Shown one piece after another: positions 1-8,760 of a stretch of 64,000 nt of DNA. Location: contig NZ_CP023548.1 of the NCBI RefSeq assembly GCF_002407205.1, forward strand, positions 954,501 to 1,018,500, read 5' to 3'. The position numbers were made by a program, and so were the translations under genes. The DNA comes from Rhodobacter sp. CZR27 (GTDB lineage Bacteria > Pseudomonadota > Alphaproteobacteria > Rhodobacterales > Rhodobacteraceae). The first letter of the stretch is position 1. Each line of letters opens with the position of its first letter. The notes below the pieces were generated by a model. That model saw only the letters and a list, made by a program, of their open reading frames with translations. It searched no databases and was not told the DNA's origin.

Positions 1-857
1 ATCTTGACGGAGACCGCGAGCACCAGAAGCGCGAGGAGGACCCGCAACTGCTCGGCCCGGAGCCGCACGCCGATCCGCGCGCCGACCTGCGCGCCGATCA
101 CCCCGCCCACGATCAGCACCAGCGCCAGCGCCATGTCGACGGTCTGGCTGGTCACGGCATGCATGACGGTGGTGAAGGCGGTCACGAAGATGATCTGGAA
201 CAGCGAGGTGCCGATCACGATCTTGGTCGGCATCCCCAGCAGGTAGATCATCGCGGGCACCATGATGAACCCGCCGCCCACGCCCATGATCGCGGCCAGA
301 AAGCCCACGAAGCCGCCGACCAGCATCGGCGGGATCACCGAGATGTAGAGGCCCGAGGTGCGGAACTTCATCTTCAGCGGCAGCTTGTGCGCCCAGCCGT
401 GCTGGCGTGCGCGCTTGACCGTCGCGCCTTGCCGCTTGGAGCGCAGGAGCGCCCGAACGCTTTCCTGGAACATCGTGGCGCCGACGAGGCCCAGGAACAG
501 CACATAGGCCAGCTGCACGAACAGGTCGACCTGCCCGAGCGTCGCGAGCCGCGCGAAGACCGCAACCCCCACGGCCGAGCCCGCCACACCCCCCGCCAGC
601 AGCACGAGTCCCATGCGGAAATCCACCGCCCTGCGCTTCAGTTGCGCCAGCACCCCCGAGACGGAGGAGGCCACGACCTGGTTCGCTCCGGTTGCCACCG
701 CGACCGCCGGAGGGATGCCGATGAAGAACAAGAGCGGCGTGATCAGGAAGCCTCCGCCCACGCCGAACATGCCGGACATGAAGCCGACGATCCCGCCAAG
801 CCCAAGAAGCAGCAGAACGTCGACGGAAACCTCGGCGATGGGCAGATAAAGCTGCAT
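1..857 (-). CDS. TauE/SafE family sulfite/anion exporter (3' end cut by window)
   Basis: Polytopic inner-membrane protein of the TauE/SafE (DUF81) family, which exports sulfite or sulfonate-derived anions. About 285 residues are visible; the reading frame is still open at base 1, so a short C-terminal piece is missing. The protein has the duplicated architecture of the family: a MFGVGGGF-like motif near residue 31 is repeated as MGVGGGF in the second half, each leading into hydrophobic helices. A loop of about 45 basic residues separates the halves. The start is the ATG at 857, followed at once by a hydrophobic N-terminus. It runs in the same direction as the nucleoside operon but lies 88 bp beyond it. 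The family is secure; the substrate is inferred only from the family. Confidence 0.9.
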   Translation of the reverse strand, partial: MQLYLPIAEVSVDVLLLLGLGGIVGFMSGMFGVGGGFLITPLLFFIGIPPAVAVATGANQVVASSVSGVLAQLKRRAVDFRMGLVLLAGGVAGSAVGVAVFARLATLGQVDLFVQLAYVLFLGLVGATMFQESVRALLRSKRQGATVKRARQHGWAHKLPLKMKFRTSGLYISVIPPMLVGGFVGFLAAIMGVGGGFIMVPAMIYLLGMPTKIVIGTSLFQIIFVTAFTTVMHAVTSQTVDMALALVLIVGGVIGAQVGARIGVRLRAEQLRVLLALLVLAVSVK

Positions 858-945
858 GGGGCCGGTCTTGCGGAGGAGGAGGATGAGTCTTCAAGACATG
901 CGCGCTGCGGCATGGCTTGTCAAACGGCGGTGACCTGCGGCCGCC

Positions 946-1746
946 TCATCGCAGGCGGCGCAGGAATTCCCGCAACACCCGCTCCAGCTTTTCCGCCCCC
1001 AGCGGGGCCATGGCCTTGGTGTGCTCGTGGCTGATCGCCTCGTCCGACAGGCCCGCGCCCATGTTGGTGACGGTCGAGATCGCCGCGACCCTCAGCCCGA
1101 GGAAGCGGGCGAGGATCACCTCGGGCACGGTGGACATGCCCACCGCATCCGCGCCGAGCATCCTCGCCATCCGCACCTCGGCCGGCGTCTCGAAGGACGG
1201 CCCGGAGAACCATGCATAAATGCCCTCGCCAAGCGGCACGTCCGCCGCCGCCGCCGCCTCGCGAAGTCGCGCGCGAAGGTCGGGGTCGTGGGCCTCGGTC
1301 ATCGGCACGAAGCGCGCGTCCGAGGGCTCGCCGATCAGCGGGTTCGCTCCGGCAAGGTTCAGGTGGTCCGACAGCAGCATCAGGCTGCCCGGCGGCAGGT
1401 CCGGCCGCAGGCTTCCGGCGGCGTTGGTGGCGATCAGCGCCTCGGCGCCCAGCCGCTTCAGCACGTCCAGCGGCACCCGCATCGCCGCCGCGTTCCCGCT
1501 CTCGTAGTAATGCGCCCGCCCCCCGAAAACCGCGACCCGTACGCCCTCCAGCGTGCCGATCACCAGCTTCGGGTTGTGGCCCGACACCGTGGCCACGGGG
1601 AAGCCGGGCAGGTCCTCGTAGGGCAGCGCCACGCCCTCGACCGCTTCGGCGAGATGGCCGAGGCCCGAGCCGAGGATCAGCCCCAGCCGCACCGGCTCGT
1701 GCCCCGCCTTGGCGCGGATCAGGCTTGCGAGCATCTCGGCCGGCAT
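946..1746 (-). CDS. Purine nucleoside phosphorylase (trimeric PNP family)
   Basis: Cytoplasmic enzyme that splits purine nucleosides with phosphate into free base and (deoxy)ribose-1-phosphate. The 266 residues match the trimeric PNP/MTAP-fold family. GSGLG near residue 27 and the GRAHYYESG loop are phosphate-site signatures. ATNAAGSL, GPSFETPAE and VTNMGAG are the purine- and ribose-binding segments, and the Asn in the last is typical of enzymes that prefer 6-oxopurines. It starts one base after the stop of the second nucleoside permease, so it is the last gene of the BMP-type uptake operon and would process imported nucleosides. Xanthosine phosphorylase (XapA-like) activity is possible. Confidence 0.93.
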   Translation of the reverse strand: MPAEMLASLIRAKAGHEPVRLGLILGSGLGHLAEAVEGVALPYEDLPGFPVATVSGHNPKLVIGTLEGVRVAVFGGRAHYYESGNAAAMRVPLDVLKRLGAEALIATNAAGSLRPDLPPGSLMLLSDHLNLAGANPLIGEPSDARFVPMTEAHDPDLRARLREAAAAADVPLGEGIYAWFSGPSFETPAEVRMARMLGADAVGMSTVPEVILARFLGLRVAAISTVTNMGAGLSDEAISHEHTKAMAPLGAEKLERVLREFLRRLR

Positions 1747-1747
1747 C

Positions 1748-2713
1748 TCAACGTTCCTTCACATAGGGCTGCCCGCCGGCCCGGGGCGGGATCGCCTTGC
1801 CGACGAAGCCGGCAAGGATCACCACGGTCAGGATGTAGGGCAATGCCTGCATGAACTGCACCGGAAGCGGCACTCCCCAGAGGTTCAGCGACTGGTAGCG
1901 GTTGGCGACCGCCTCGAGCAGGCCGAAAAGCATCGTGGCCCCCAGCGCCTGCCAGGGCCGCCACTTGGCAAAGATCAGCGCGGCCAGCGCGATGTAGCCG
2001 CGGCCTGCCGTCATCTCCTTCACGAAGCCCGCCGAGAGACCGCAGGCGAGGTAGGCGCCCGCAAGGCCGGTGAGCAGCCCGCAGATCGCCACGGCGGCAT
2101 AGCGGATGCCCACGACCGAGACGCCTGCGGTATCGACCGCCGCGGGGTTCTCGCCCACCGCGCGAAGCCTCAGCCCGAAGCGGCTGCGGTAGAGCACCCA
2201 CCAGGCCAGCGGCACGGTCAGGAAGGCGATGTAGACCAGCGCCGTGTGGCCCGAGACCAGCTCGGCATAGATCGGCCCCACCACCGGCACGCCGCGCAGC
2301 TCCTGCGCGAAGGGCAGGGTGATCGCGCCGAAGCGCGCGCTGCCTTCCAGCGCCGGGGTCCGGCCGCCAAGCGCGAACCAGTATTGCCCTAGCAGCACCG
2401 TCAGCCCCGAGGCGAGGAAGTTGATCGCCACGCCCGAGATCAGCTGGTTGCCGCGGAAGGTGATCGAGGCAAGCCCGTGGATCGCCGACATCAGCAGCGC
2501 GGCGAACACCCCCGCCAGCACGCCGATCCAGACCGAGCCGGTGACGAAGGCCACCGCTGCCGACAGGAACGCGGCCGAAAGCATCTTGCCCTCGAGCCCG
2601 ATGTCGAAGATGCCCGCCCGTTCCGAGAACAGCCCCGCAAGGCAGGCCAGCAGCAGCGGCGTGCCCAGCCGGATCATCGAGTCGAGGATCTGGAGGACGG
2701 TCGGCAGATCCAT
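1748..2713 (-). CDS. Nucleoside ABC transporter permease 2 (BPD_transp_2)
   Basis: Second permease (321 residues) of a BMP-type nucleoside ABC importer, similar in organisation to the YufQ/NupQ proteins. It consists of hydrophobic helices throughout, with the RAGIFDIGLEGKML segment near the N-terminus and the RAVGENPAAVDTAG coupling-helix-like segment that are typical of these permeases. The ATG overlaps the stop of the preceding permease as TGATG, so translation is probably coupled. A longer frame upstream merely runs through the other permease gene and was ignored. Substrate specificity is inferred from the adjacent phosphorylase and BMP protein. Confidence 0.93.
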   Translation of the reverse strand: MDLPTVLQILDSMIRLGTPLLLACLAGLFSERAGIFDIGLEGKMLSAAFLSAAVAFVTGSVWIGVLAGVFAALLMSAIHGLASITFRGNQLISGVAINFLASGLTVLLGQYWFALGGRTPALEGSARFGAITLPFAQELRGVPVVGPIYAELVSGHTALVYIAFLTVPLAWWVLYRSRFGLRLRAVGENPAAVDTAGVSVVGIRYAAVAICGLLTGLAGAYLACGLSAGFVKEMTAGRGYIALAALIFAKWRPWQALGATMLFGLLEAVANRYQSLNLWGVPLPVQFMQALPYILTVVILAGFVGKAIPPRAGGQPYVKER

Positions 2714-3807
2714 CACTTCGCCCCCTTGCGGGCGCGCAGGAACAGCGCCGCGACCGGCTGGCGCACCATGTTGTCGAGCGCGCCGGTGAACAGGATCACC
2801 AGAGCCTGGATCACGGTGATCAGCTCCCTCGGGATCGAGGTCCAGAGCGCAAGCTCCGCGCCGCCCTGATAGAGGAAGCCGAACAGCAGCGCGGCGAGAA
2901 GCACGCCGAACGGATGGCTCCGCCCCATCAGCGCCACGGCGATGCCGATGAAGCCCGCGCCCTCGACCGAGTTCAGCACCAGCCGCTCGGCCTCGCCCAT
3001 CACGTTGTTGATCGCCATCAGCCCCGCCAGCGCGCCCGAGATCAGCATGGCGATCATGGTGATGCGGACGGGCGAGATCCCGGCATAGACGGCGGCCTTC
3101 TCGGACTTGCCGAAGGCCCGGATCTCGTAGCCCAGCCGCGTGCGCCAGATCAGCGCCCAGACCACGACGCAGGCGGCCAGCGCGATGAAAAGGCTGACGT
3201 TCGCCGGCGTGCTCTTCGAGAACGGAATGCCTACGGCGCCGAGGACGTTGCCCAGTCCCGGCAGGTTGGTCGTGTCCGGAAAGCGGCCGGTGGCCGGGTC
3301 CATGCTGCCGGTAGGGCGCAGCACGTTCACCAGCAGGTAGTTCAGCAGCGAGGCCGCGATGAAGTTGAACATGATCGTCGTGATGACGATGTGGCTGCCG
3401 CGCCTCGCCTGAAGCCAGGCCGGAACCGCCGCCCAGAGCGCCCCCAGCGCCGCGCCCATCGCCGCCGCACCGATCAGCGCCAACGACCAGTGCGGCCAGG
3501 GCACGAAGAGGCAGGCCAGCGCCACGCCGAGCCCGCCGAGCGTCGCCTGTCCCTCGCCGCCGATGTTGAAGAGGCTGGCGTGGAACGCGACCGCGACCGC
3601 GAGGCCGGTGAAGATGAAGTTGGTGGCGTAGTAAAGCGTGTAGCCCCAGCCGTAGCTGGAGCCGAGCGCTCCCGTCACCATCAGCTTCATCGCCTCCCAC
3701 GGGTTCTCGCCGATGGCGAGGATCACCCCGGAGGAGATCGCGAAGGCGATCACCAGCGAGATCAGCGGCACCAGCAGCGCATCGGCCCAGCCCGGCATCC
3801 GTTCCAT
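2713..3807 (-). CDS. Nucleoside ABC transporter permease 1 (BPD_transp_2)
   Basis: First permease (364 residues) of the BMP-type nucleoside importer, similar to YufP/NupP. It starts MERMPGWADALL, and a hydrophobic first helix follows directly. The FHASLFNIGGEGQATLGG segment after helix 2 and the RAFGKSEKAAVYAG cytoplasmic coupling segment are family hallmarks. Its ATG overlaps the stop of the ATPase gene as TGATG, and its own stop overlaps the next start in the same way. The three membrane-complex genes therefore form one tightly coupled translational unit. Confidence 0.93.
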   Translation of the reverse strand: MERMPGWADALLVPLISLVIAFAISSGVILAIGENPWEAMKLMVTGALGSSYGWGYTLYYATNFIFTGLAVAVAFHASLFNIGGEGQATLGGLGVALACLFVPWPHWSLALIGAAAMGAALGALWAAVPAWLQARRGSHIVITTIMFNFIAASLLNYLLVNVLRPTGSMDPATGRFPDTTNLPGLGNVLGAVGIPFSKSTPANVSLFIALAACVVVWALIWRTRLGYEIRAFGKSEKAAVYAGISPVRITMIAMLISGALAGLMAINNVMGEAERLVLNSVEGAGFIGIAVALMGRSHPFGVLLAALLFGFLYQGGAELALWTSIPRELITVIQALVILFTGALDNMVRQPVAALFLRARKGAK

Positions 3808-5381
3808 CAGGCCGCTCCCCTTTCGCCGACCCCGGCCATCAGCAATCCAAGCTCGCGCTCGTTGGTGGCTTTCGGATCGCGGATGCCCATGATCCGGCCG
3901 TCGAACATCACAGCGATGCGGTCCGAGAGGCTCATGATCTCGTCCAGTTCGACGCTGACCAGCAGGATCGCCTTTCCGGCATCGCGCAGCGCCACGATCT
4001 GCTTGTGGATGAACTCGATCGCCCCGATGTCCACGCCGCGGGTGGGCTGGCCGATCAGCAGCAGGTCGGGGTTGCGCTCGATCTCGCGCGCCACGATCAG
4101 CTTCTGCTGGTTGCCGCCCGAAAAGCTCTTGCCCGGCAGGGTGCAGGTCGGGGGGCGCACGTCGAAGCGGGCCATCTTGGCCTCGCAATCCGCGCGCACC
4201 GCGTCATTGTCCATGAAGACCGCGTTGGACTGATACTCCGGCGCGTCCTGGTAGCCGAAGGCCACGTTCTCCCAGGCCGAGAAATCCATGATCATCCCGA
4301 GGTTCTGCCGGTCCTCGGGCACATGCGCCACCCCCGCCTCGCGCCGCGAGCGCCCGTTGCAGGACTTGCCCGACAGGTCCAGTCCGCGCCCGTTCAGCCG
4401 GACATGGCCGGTGCCGCGCTGGATGCCGCCCAGCACCTCCAGCAGTTCGGACTGCCCGTTGCCCGCCACGCCCGCGATGCCGAGGATCTCTCCCGCCCGG
4501 ACCGAGAGGCTCACGCCCTTCAGCCGCTCGACGCCATGCCCGTCGCGGACGCGCAGGTCCTCGATCTCGAGGACGGTGCGCCCGGGCTGCGCCGGCCCCT
4601 TCGCCACATGCAGCAGCACCTTGCGGCCGACCATCAGCTCCGCCAGTTGCTCGGGGCTAGTCTCGGAGGTCTTCACCGTGGCCGTCATCTCGCCGCGGCG
4701 CATCACGCTGACGGTGTCGGTGATCTCCATGATTTCGCGCAGCTTGTGGGTGATCAGGACGATGGTCTTCCCCTGGGCCTTCAGCCCGCGCAGGATGCGG
4801 AACAGGTGATCCGCCTCGGGCGGGGTCAGCACGCCCGTCGGCTCGTCGAGGATCAGGATGTCGGCATGGCGGTAGAGCGCCTTCAGGATCTCCACCCGCT
4901 GCTGGTGGCCGACCGACAGATCCTCGACCAGCGCGTCGGGATCGACGTCGAGTTCATATTCATGCGCAAGCTCGGTCAGCGCCTTGCGCGCCTTGGCGAG
5001 TGCCGGCCTCAGCAGCGCCCCATCCTCGGCGCCGAGGATGACGTTTTCCAGCACGGTGAAGTTCGGCACCAGCTTGAAGTGCTGGAACACCATGCCGATG
5101 CCGGCGCGGATCGCGCCCTGACTGTCCTGAATCTGCGTGGGGCGGCCGCCGATCAGGATCTCGCCCGCGTCGGCGCGGTAGAAGCCGTAGAGGATCGACA
5201 TCAGCGTCGACTTGCCCGCGCCGTTCTCGCCGATGATGCCGTGGATCGAGCCCCTGGCCACGCGCATGCTGATGTCGCGGTTGGCCTGCACCGGCCCGAA
5301 GGCCTTGGAAATGCCCCGAAGCTCGATCGCCGGGGGAGGGACGGCCGCCTCCGGCCGCCCCGGTGCCAGATCGGCCGCCAT
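3807..5381 (-). CDS. Nucleoside ABC transporter ATP-binding protein (two ABC domains)
   Basis: Twin-ABC ATPase (524 residues) that powers the BMP-type importer. Domain 1 (about residues 18-255) has Walker A GENGAGKS, signature LSVGHQQR and Walker B LILDEPTG. Domain 2 (about 270-510) has a divergent P-loop GVAGNGQS, signature FSGGNQQK and LLIGQPTRG in the Walker B position, where DEPT would be expected. To my knowledge that substitution is usual in the RbsA/YufO-type second domain, so one ATP site is probably degenerate by design. The ATG follows the stop of the binding-protein gene with no spacer (TGA-ATG). Confidence 0.94.
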   Translation of the reverse strand: MAADLAPGRPEAAVPPPAIELRGISKAFGPVQANRDISMRVARGSIHGIIGENGAGKSTLMSILYGFYRADAGEILIGGRPTQIQDSQGAIRAGIGMVFQHFKLVPNFTVLENVILGAEDGALLRPALAKARKALTELAHEYELDVDPDALVEDLSVGHQQRVEILKALYRHADILILDEPTGVLTPPEADHLFRILRGLKAQGKTIVLITHKLREIMEITDTVSVMRRGEMTATVKTSETSPEQLAELMVGRKVLLHVAKGPAQPGRTVLEIEDLRVRDGHGVERLKGVSLSVRAGEILGIAGVAGNGQSELLEVLGGIQRGTGHVRLNGRGLDLSGKSCNGRSRREAGVAHVPEDRQNLGMIMDFSAWENVAFGYQDAPEYQSNAVFMDNDAVRADCEAKMARFDVRPPTCTLPGKSFSGGNQQKLIVAREIERNPDLLLIGQPTRGVDIGAIEFIHKQIVALRDAGKAILLVSVELDEIMSLSDRIAVMFDGRIMGIRDPKATNERELGLLMAGVGERGAA

Positions 5382-6377
5382 TCAGAACGACGCGGCGGGG
5401 CAGGTGTTGTCGGTCATGTAGTCGTGGACCGCGATCTCGCCCGCCTTGATCTTCTCGGCCGCGGCATCCACGGCGGTCTTCATCTCGTCGGTCACCAGCG
5501 CGGCATTGTGCTCGTCCAGCGCATAGCCCACGCCTTCGCCCTTCAGGTCGGCCACGACCGTGCCGGTCTCAAGGTCGGTTCCCGCCTTGAACGCCTCGTA
5601 AACCGTGTTGTCCACCCGCTTGATCATCGAGGTCAGCACCTTGCCGGGATGCAGGTGGTTCTGGTTGCTGTCCACGCCGATCGACAGGATGTTCTCGTCG
5701 GCCGCCGCCTGCAGCACGCCAAGCCCGGTGGAGCCCGCGGCGGCATAGATCACATCCGCCCCCTGCGAGATCTGCGAGCGGGCGAGTTCCGTGCCTTTCA
5801 CCGGATCGGCCCAGGCCGCGGGGGTCGTTCCAGTCATGTTGATGATGATCTTGCCATCCGGCTTCACGGCCTTGAAGCCTTGCGCATAGCCGCAGGCGAA
5901 CTTGCGGATCAGCGGGATGTCCATGCCGCCGACGAAGCCCACCGTGCCCGATTTCGACGCCATCGCCGCCATCATGCCGACGAGGTATGACCCCTGATGT
6001 TCGGAAAAGACAACCGAGCGCACGTTCGGCTGCTCCACCACCGCGTCGATGATCGCGAATTTGGTGTCCGGATAGTCGGGCGCGACCTCGTTCAACACGT
6101 CGCCGAAGGCAAAGCCGGTCATCACGATCGGGTTCGAGCCGGTCTCGGCCAGCCGGCGCAGCGCCTGTTCGCGCTGGGCCTCGGACTGCATCTCGAGTTC
6201 CTTGTAGGTGCCGCCGGTCTCCTGCACCCAGCGCTGCGCGCCGTTGAAGGCGGCCTCGTTGAACGACTTGTCGAACTTGCCGCCCAGATCGAAGATCAGC
6301 GCCGGATCGGCCAGTGCCGCGCCCGCGGTCAGCGCAAGGGCCGCGGCGTTGCCGGCAAGGGTCTTGGTGAGGGTCAT
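5382..6377 (-). CDS. BMP/PnrA-type nucleoside-binding lipoprotein-family protein
   Basis: Periplasmic substrate-binding protein (331 residues) of the Bmp/PnrA family, which captures purine nucleosides. A cleavable signal peptide covers roughly residues 1-23, with AGAALA before the mature DPALIFDLGG. No lipobox Cys is visible, so it should be soluble in the periplasm. The GGKFDKSFNEAAF segment is typical of the family. It is the first gene of a five-gene operon ending in purine nucleoside phosphorylase. A sigma70-like promoter lies about 70 bp upstream. I see no purine riboswitch in the leader. Confidence 0.94.
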   Translation of the reverse strand: MTLTKTLAGNAAALALTAGAALADPALIFDLGGKFDKSFNEAAFNGAQRWVQETGGTYKELEMQSEAQREQALRRLAETGSNPIVMTGFAFGDVLNEVAPDYPDTKFAIIDAVVEQPNVRSVVFSEHQGSYLVGMMAAMASKSGTVGFVGGMDIPLIRKFACGYAQGFKAVKPDGKIIINMTGTTPAAWADPVKGTELARSQISQGADVIYAAAGSTGLGVLQAAADENILSIGVDSNQNHLHPGKVLTSMIKRVDNTVYEAFKAGTDLETGTVVADLKGEGVGYALDEHNAALVTDEMKTAVDAAAEKIKAGEIAVHDYMTDNTCPAASF

Positions 6378-6446
6378 GGAGTTCTCCCGGTTGTCGTTGT
6401 CCTGCGACCGGCTGTTCTCCCGTCCGATCGCGGCAGGTTCGGGATC

Positions 6447-6477
6447 AATCTAGGGCCGAAGGCCGCGGAAGGGTCAA
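6447..6477 (-). promoter_or_regulatory. Putative sigma70 promoter of the nucleoside-uptake operon
   Basis: On the minus strand TTGACC (6477-6472) and TAGATT (6452-6447) are separated by 19 bp; CTAGAT gives an 18-bp alternative. It would place transcription start about 60-65 bp before the BMP gene. This is sequence resemblance only. Confidence 0.4.
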
Positions 6478-6556
6478 CAGGATTCTGTGAGGCGGGAAGA
6501 GGGGTTCCACCCGCCGGCGGGATGCCGCGGCGTCAGGCGGAAGGCGGGGCGCTGGC

Positions 6557-6970
6557 TCAGCCCGCGGCCCGCGCAAGGACCAGCGCATCGAGCCGGGTCC
6601 CCTCGCGCGTGACGAAATAGCCGCGCCGGCGGCCGGCCTCGGCAAAACCCGCGCCGCGGTAGAGCGCGAGGGCTGCGACGTTGTCGGCCGCAACCTCGAG
6701 AAAGGCATGGTCCGCTGCGCGCGCTGCCGCCTCGGACAGGAAGGCCTGCACCAGCCGGGCGCCGAGACCCTGCCGCCGCGCCTCGGGGGCCACCGCGAGC
6801 GTCAGGATCTCCGCTTCGCCTGCCACGGCACGACCGAGAAGGAAACCCTGCGCTTCGGCGAGCAGGAAGACGGTCGGATCGGCCAGAAGGTCTGTGAACT
6901 CGGCCTCCGACCATGGCCGGGGGGTGAGGAACACCCGCCCATGCAGGGCGGCAAGGGCGTCCGGCGTCAC
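6557..6970 (-). CDS. rimI: Ribosomal-protein-alanine N-acetyltransferase
   Basis: GNAT-fold acetyltransferase of 137 residues; the RimI role is N-terminal acetylation of ribosomal protein S18. The acetyl-CoA motif RRQGLGARL and the preceding ILTLAVAPEA strand are visible, followed by NVAALALYRGAGF, a typical GNAT tail. I chose a GTG start at 6970 because it overlaps the tsaB stop as GTGA and gives the normal family length; the longer open frame upstream lies inside tsaB. The tsaB-rimI order is common in bacteria and supports the name. Related GNATs could be confused with it on sequence alone. Confidence 0.87.
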   Translation of the reverse strand: MTPDALAALHGRVFLTPRPWSEAEFTDLLADPTVFLLAEAQGFLLGRAVAGEAEILTLAVAPEARRQGLGARLVQAFLSEAAARAADHAFLEVAADNVAALALYRGAGFAEAGRRRGYFVTREGTRLDALVLARAAG

Positions 6971-7575
6971 AGGATCACCGGCGGGGGATCGGCGGTCGGT
7001 GCCGCATCCGCGCCGCGCAGGTAGAAGGGCGCGGGCCGCGGATGATCCTCGCCCAGCCGCGAGAGCGCCACGCGCGCGATCGCCTCGGCCAACGGAAACC
7101 GGGGTGCCTCCACATCGGCGAAGGCAGCGCTGCCGACCTGCCGCGGCGCGCGCACTTGCAGCCCGTCGCGCAACGCGATGACCGGCGGCTCGAAGCCGTC
7201 GCGCAGATAGACCTCGCCCCGGCGGGCATCCTCGATCACCGCAACCGGCGCGGGAAGGCCGAAAGCCAGGGCGTCGAAGCGGGTCACCCCGATCGCCGGC
7301 CGCTTCAGCGCCAGCGCAAGGCCGCGCGCGGCTGACACCGCGATCCGCACGCCGGTGAAATTGCCTGGGCCGGTGCCCACTGCCAGCGCGTCGAGATCGC
7401 GCCAACTCATTCCGGCCTCGGCCAGCATCTCCTCAAGCAGCGGGATCAGGCGTTCCGCCTGACCCTTGTCCATCGCCTCGTCGCGCAACACCAGAAGCCG
7501 CTCGCCCGAGAGCAAAGCGGCCGCGCAATGCGCGGCCGATGTGTCGAAGGCCAGAAGGCGGGGCTCAGGCCGCAA
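6967..7575 (-). CDS. tsaB: tRNA N6-threonylcarbamoyladenosine biosynthesis protein TsaB
   Basis: Partner of TsaD in making the t6A37 modification of ANN-decoding tRNAs. At 202 residues it is slightly short for the family. It begins with the ASKHA-fold strand RLLAFDTSA, followed by GTGPGNFTGVRI, the TsaB signature, and VIEDARRGEVY. The start appears to be TTG at 7575, eleven bases inside the end of nfuA, because the conserved LLAFDTS strand begins six residues later and no ATG is available nearby. A weak start inside the upstream gene suggests expression by translational coupling to nfuA. Confidence 0.9.
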   Translation of the reverse strand: MRPEPRLLAFDTSAAHCAAALLSGERLLVLRDEAMDKGQAERLIPLLEEMLAEAGMSWRDLDALAVGTGPGNFTGVRIAVSAARGLALALKRPAIGVTRFDALAFGLPAPVAVIEDARRGEVYLRDGFEPPVIALRDGLQVRAPRQVGSAAFADVEAPRFPLAEAIARVALSRLGEDHPRPAPFYLRGADAAPTADPPPVIL

Positions 7576-8125
7576 CCGGGCGGACCTCCAGCACTTCGGG
7601 GATGTAGTGCCGGAGCAGGTTCTCGATCCCCATCTTCAGCGTCAGCGTGGAGGAGGGGCAGCCCGCGCAGGCGCCCTGCATGTGGAGGTAGACGATGCCG
7701 CGGTCAAAGCCGTGGAAGGTGATGTCGCCGCCATCCTGCGCCACTGCCGGACGCACGCGGGTGTCCAGCAACTCCTTGATCTGGCGCACGACATCGGCAT
7801 CGGGGCCGTCGTGCGAGGCATGGCCCGAGGCCGCCTGCTCGCCCTCGATCACCGGGGCGCCGGACTGGTAGTGTTCCATGATCGCGCCGAGGATCGCGGG
7901 CTTGATGTGATCCCAGGCCACGCTGTCCTCCTTCGTCACGGTGACGAAGTCGGTGCCGAAGAACACGCCCGACACGCCGCCGGTGGCGAAGATGCGCCGC
8001 GCCAGCGGCGACGGGGCCGCGGCCTCGGCGCTGGCGAAGTCGGCGGTGCCGGCCTCGAGCACGGTCTGGCCCGGCAGGAACTTCAGCGTCGCCGGGTTCG
8101 GCGTGGATTCAGTCTGGATGAACAT
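7565..8125 (-). CDS. Nfu-type Fe-S cluster scaffold/carrier protein
   Basis: Fe-S cluster carrier of 186 residues with two domains. The N-terminal Nfu_N domain begins MFIQTESTPNPATLKF, and the C-terminal NifU-like domain carries the cluster-binding CxxC in GACAGCPSSTLT. It probably delivers 4Fe-4S clusters to target enzymes. The start at 8125 is set by the highly conserved MFIQTE opening; a longer frame upstream has no similarity. It precedes and overlaps tsaB, and the universal stress gene lies upstream in the same direction. Confidence 0.93.
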   Translation of the reverse strand: MFIQTESTPNPATLKFLPGQTVLEAGTADFASAEAAAPSPLARRIFATGGVSGVFFGTDFVTVTKEDSVAWDHIKPAILGAIMEHYQSGAPVIEGEQAASGHASHDGPDADVVRQIKELLDTRVRPAVAQDGGDITFHGFDRGIVYLHMQGACAGCPSSTLTLKMGIENLLRHYIPEVLEVRPVAA

Positions 8126-8249
8126 GGGGAAGCCTCCGCGATCAGGCCTCGATATGCGCTTCCTGACGCTTAAAGTCAAGAATTGCGCCCGGCCCTGATC
8201 CACGACCGCACGCCACGGGTTGGAAGCGCCGCAGCACGCCACGCACCGA

Positions 8250-8705
8250 TCAGGTTATCGCCTCCAGCCGCTCCTTCGACATCTCGCCGGGGACGATGGT
8301 GATGGGGATCGGCAGGTTGCCCGAGTTCCGGCTCATCTGCGTCACCAGCGGCCCCGGCCCCGACTTTTCGGTCGAGGCGCCGAGCACGAGCACGCCGATC
8401 GACGGATCCTCCTTAACCTGGGCGAGGATCTCCTGCACCGGGTCGCCCTCGCGGATCACCAGTTCCGGATCGATGCCCTGCCGGTCGCGCATCCACTTGG
8501 CGAAGACTTCGAAATGCGCCTCGATCCGCTCGCGCGCCTCGGTCCGCATCAGGTCGGCCACGCCCATCCAGTGCTGGTATTCCTCGGGCGGGATGATCGA
8601 CAGGATCTGCACCCCCGCCCCGGTGTGGGCCGCGCGCAGGGCCGCAAACCGCATCGCGTTCAGGCACTCGCGGCTGTCGTCCAGCACGACCAGAAACTTG
8701 CGCAT
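8250..8705 (-). CDS. Universal stress protein (UspA family)
   Basis: Cytoplasmic UspA-fold protein (151 residues). The N-terminal strand KFLVVLDDSRECLNAM and the C-terminal LVLGASTEKSGPGPLV are characteristic. The latter resembles the ATP-binding G-2x-G-9x-G(S/T) loop but is loosely spaced, so nucleotide binding is uncertain. The ATG at 8705 is preceded by an excellent AGGAGG ribosome binding site 5 bases away, which rejects the longer upstream frame. It lies between ilvE and nfuA on the same strand. Confidence 0.9.
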   Translation of the reverse strand: MRKFLVVLDDSRECLNAMRFAALRAAHTGAGVQILSIIPPEEYQHWMGVADLMRTEARERIEAHFEVFAKWMRDRQGIDPELVIREGDPVQEILAQVKEDPSIGVLVLGASTEKSGPGPLVTQMSRNSGNLPIPITIVPGEMSKERLEAIT

Positions 8706-8760
8706 GACGTCCTCCTGACCGGCGGGGATGATGGCGAAGCCGCTGCGGGCGCGCAAGTCC

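Noticed and set aside
3807..5381. Loss of Walker B acid (GQPT) in the second ABC domain as a mutation
   Set aside because: To my knowledge this is the usual state of the second domain in this twin-ABC importer family, so it is not a strain-specific defect.
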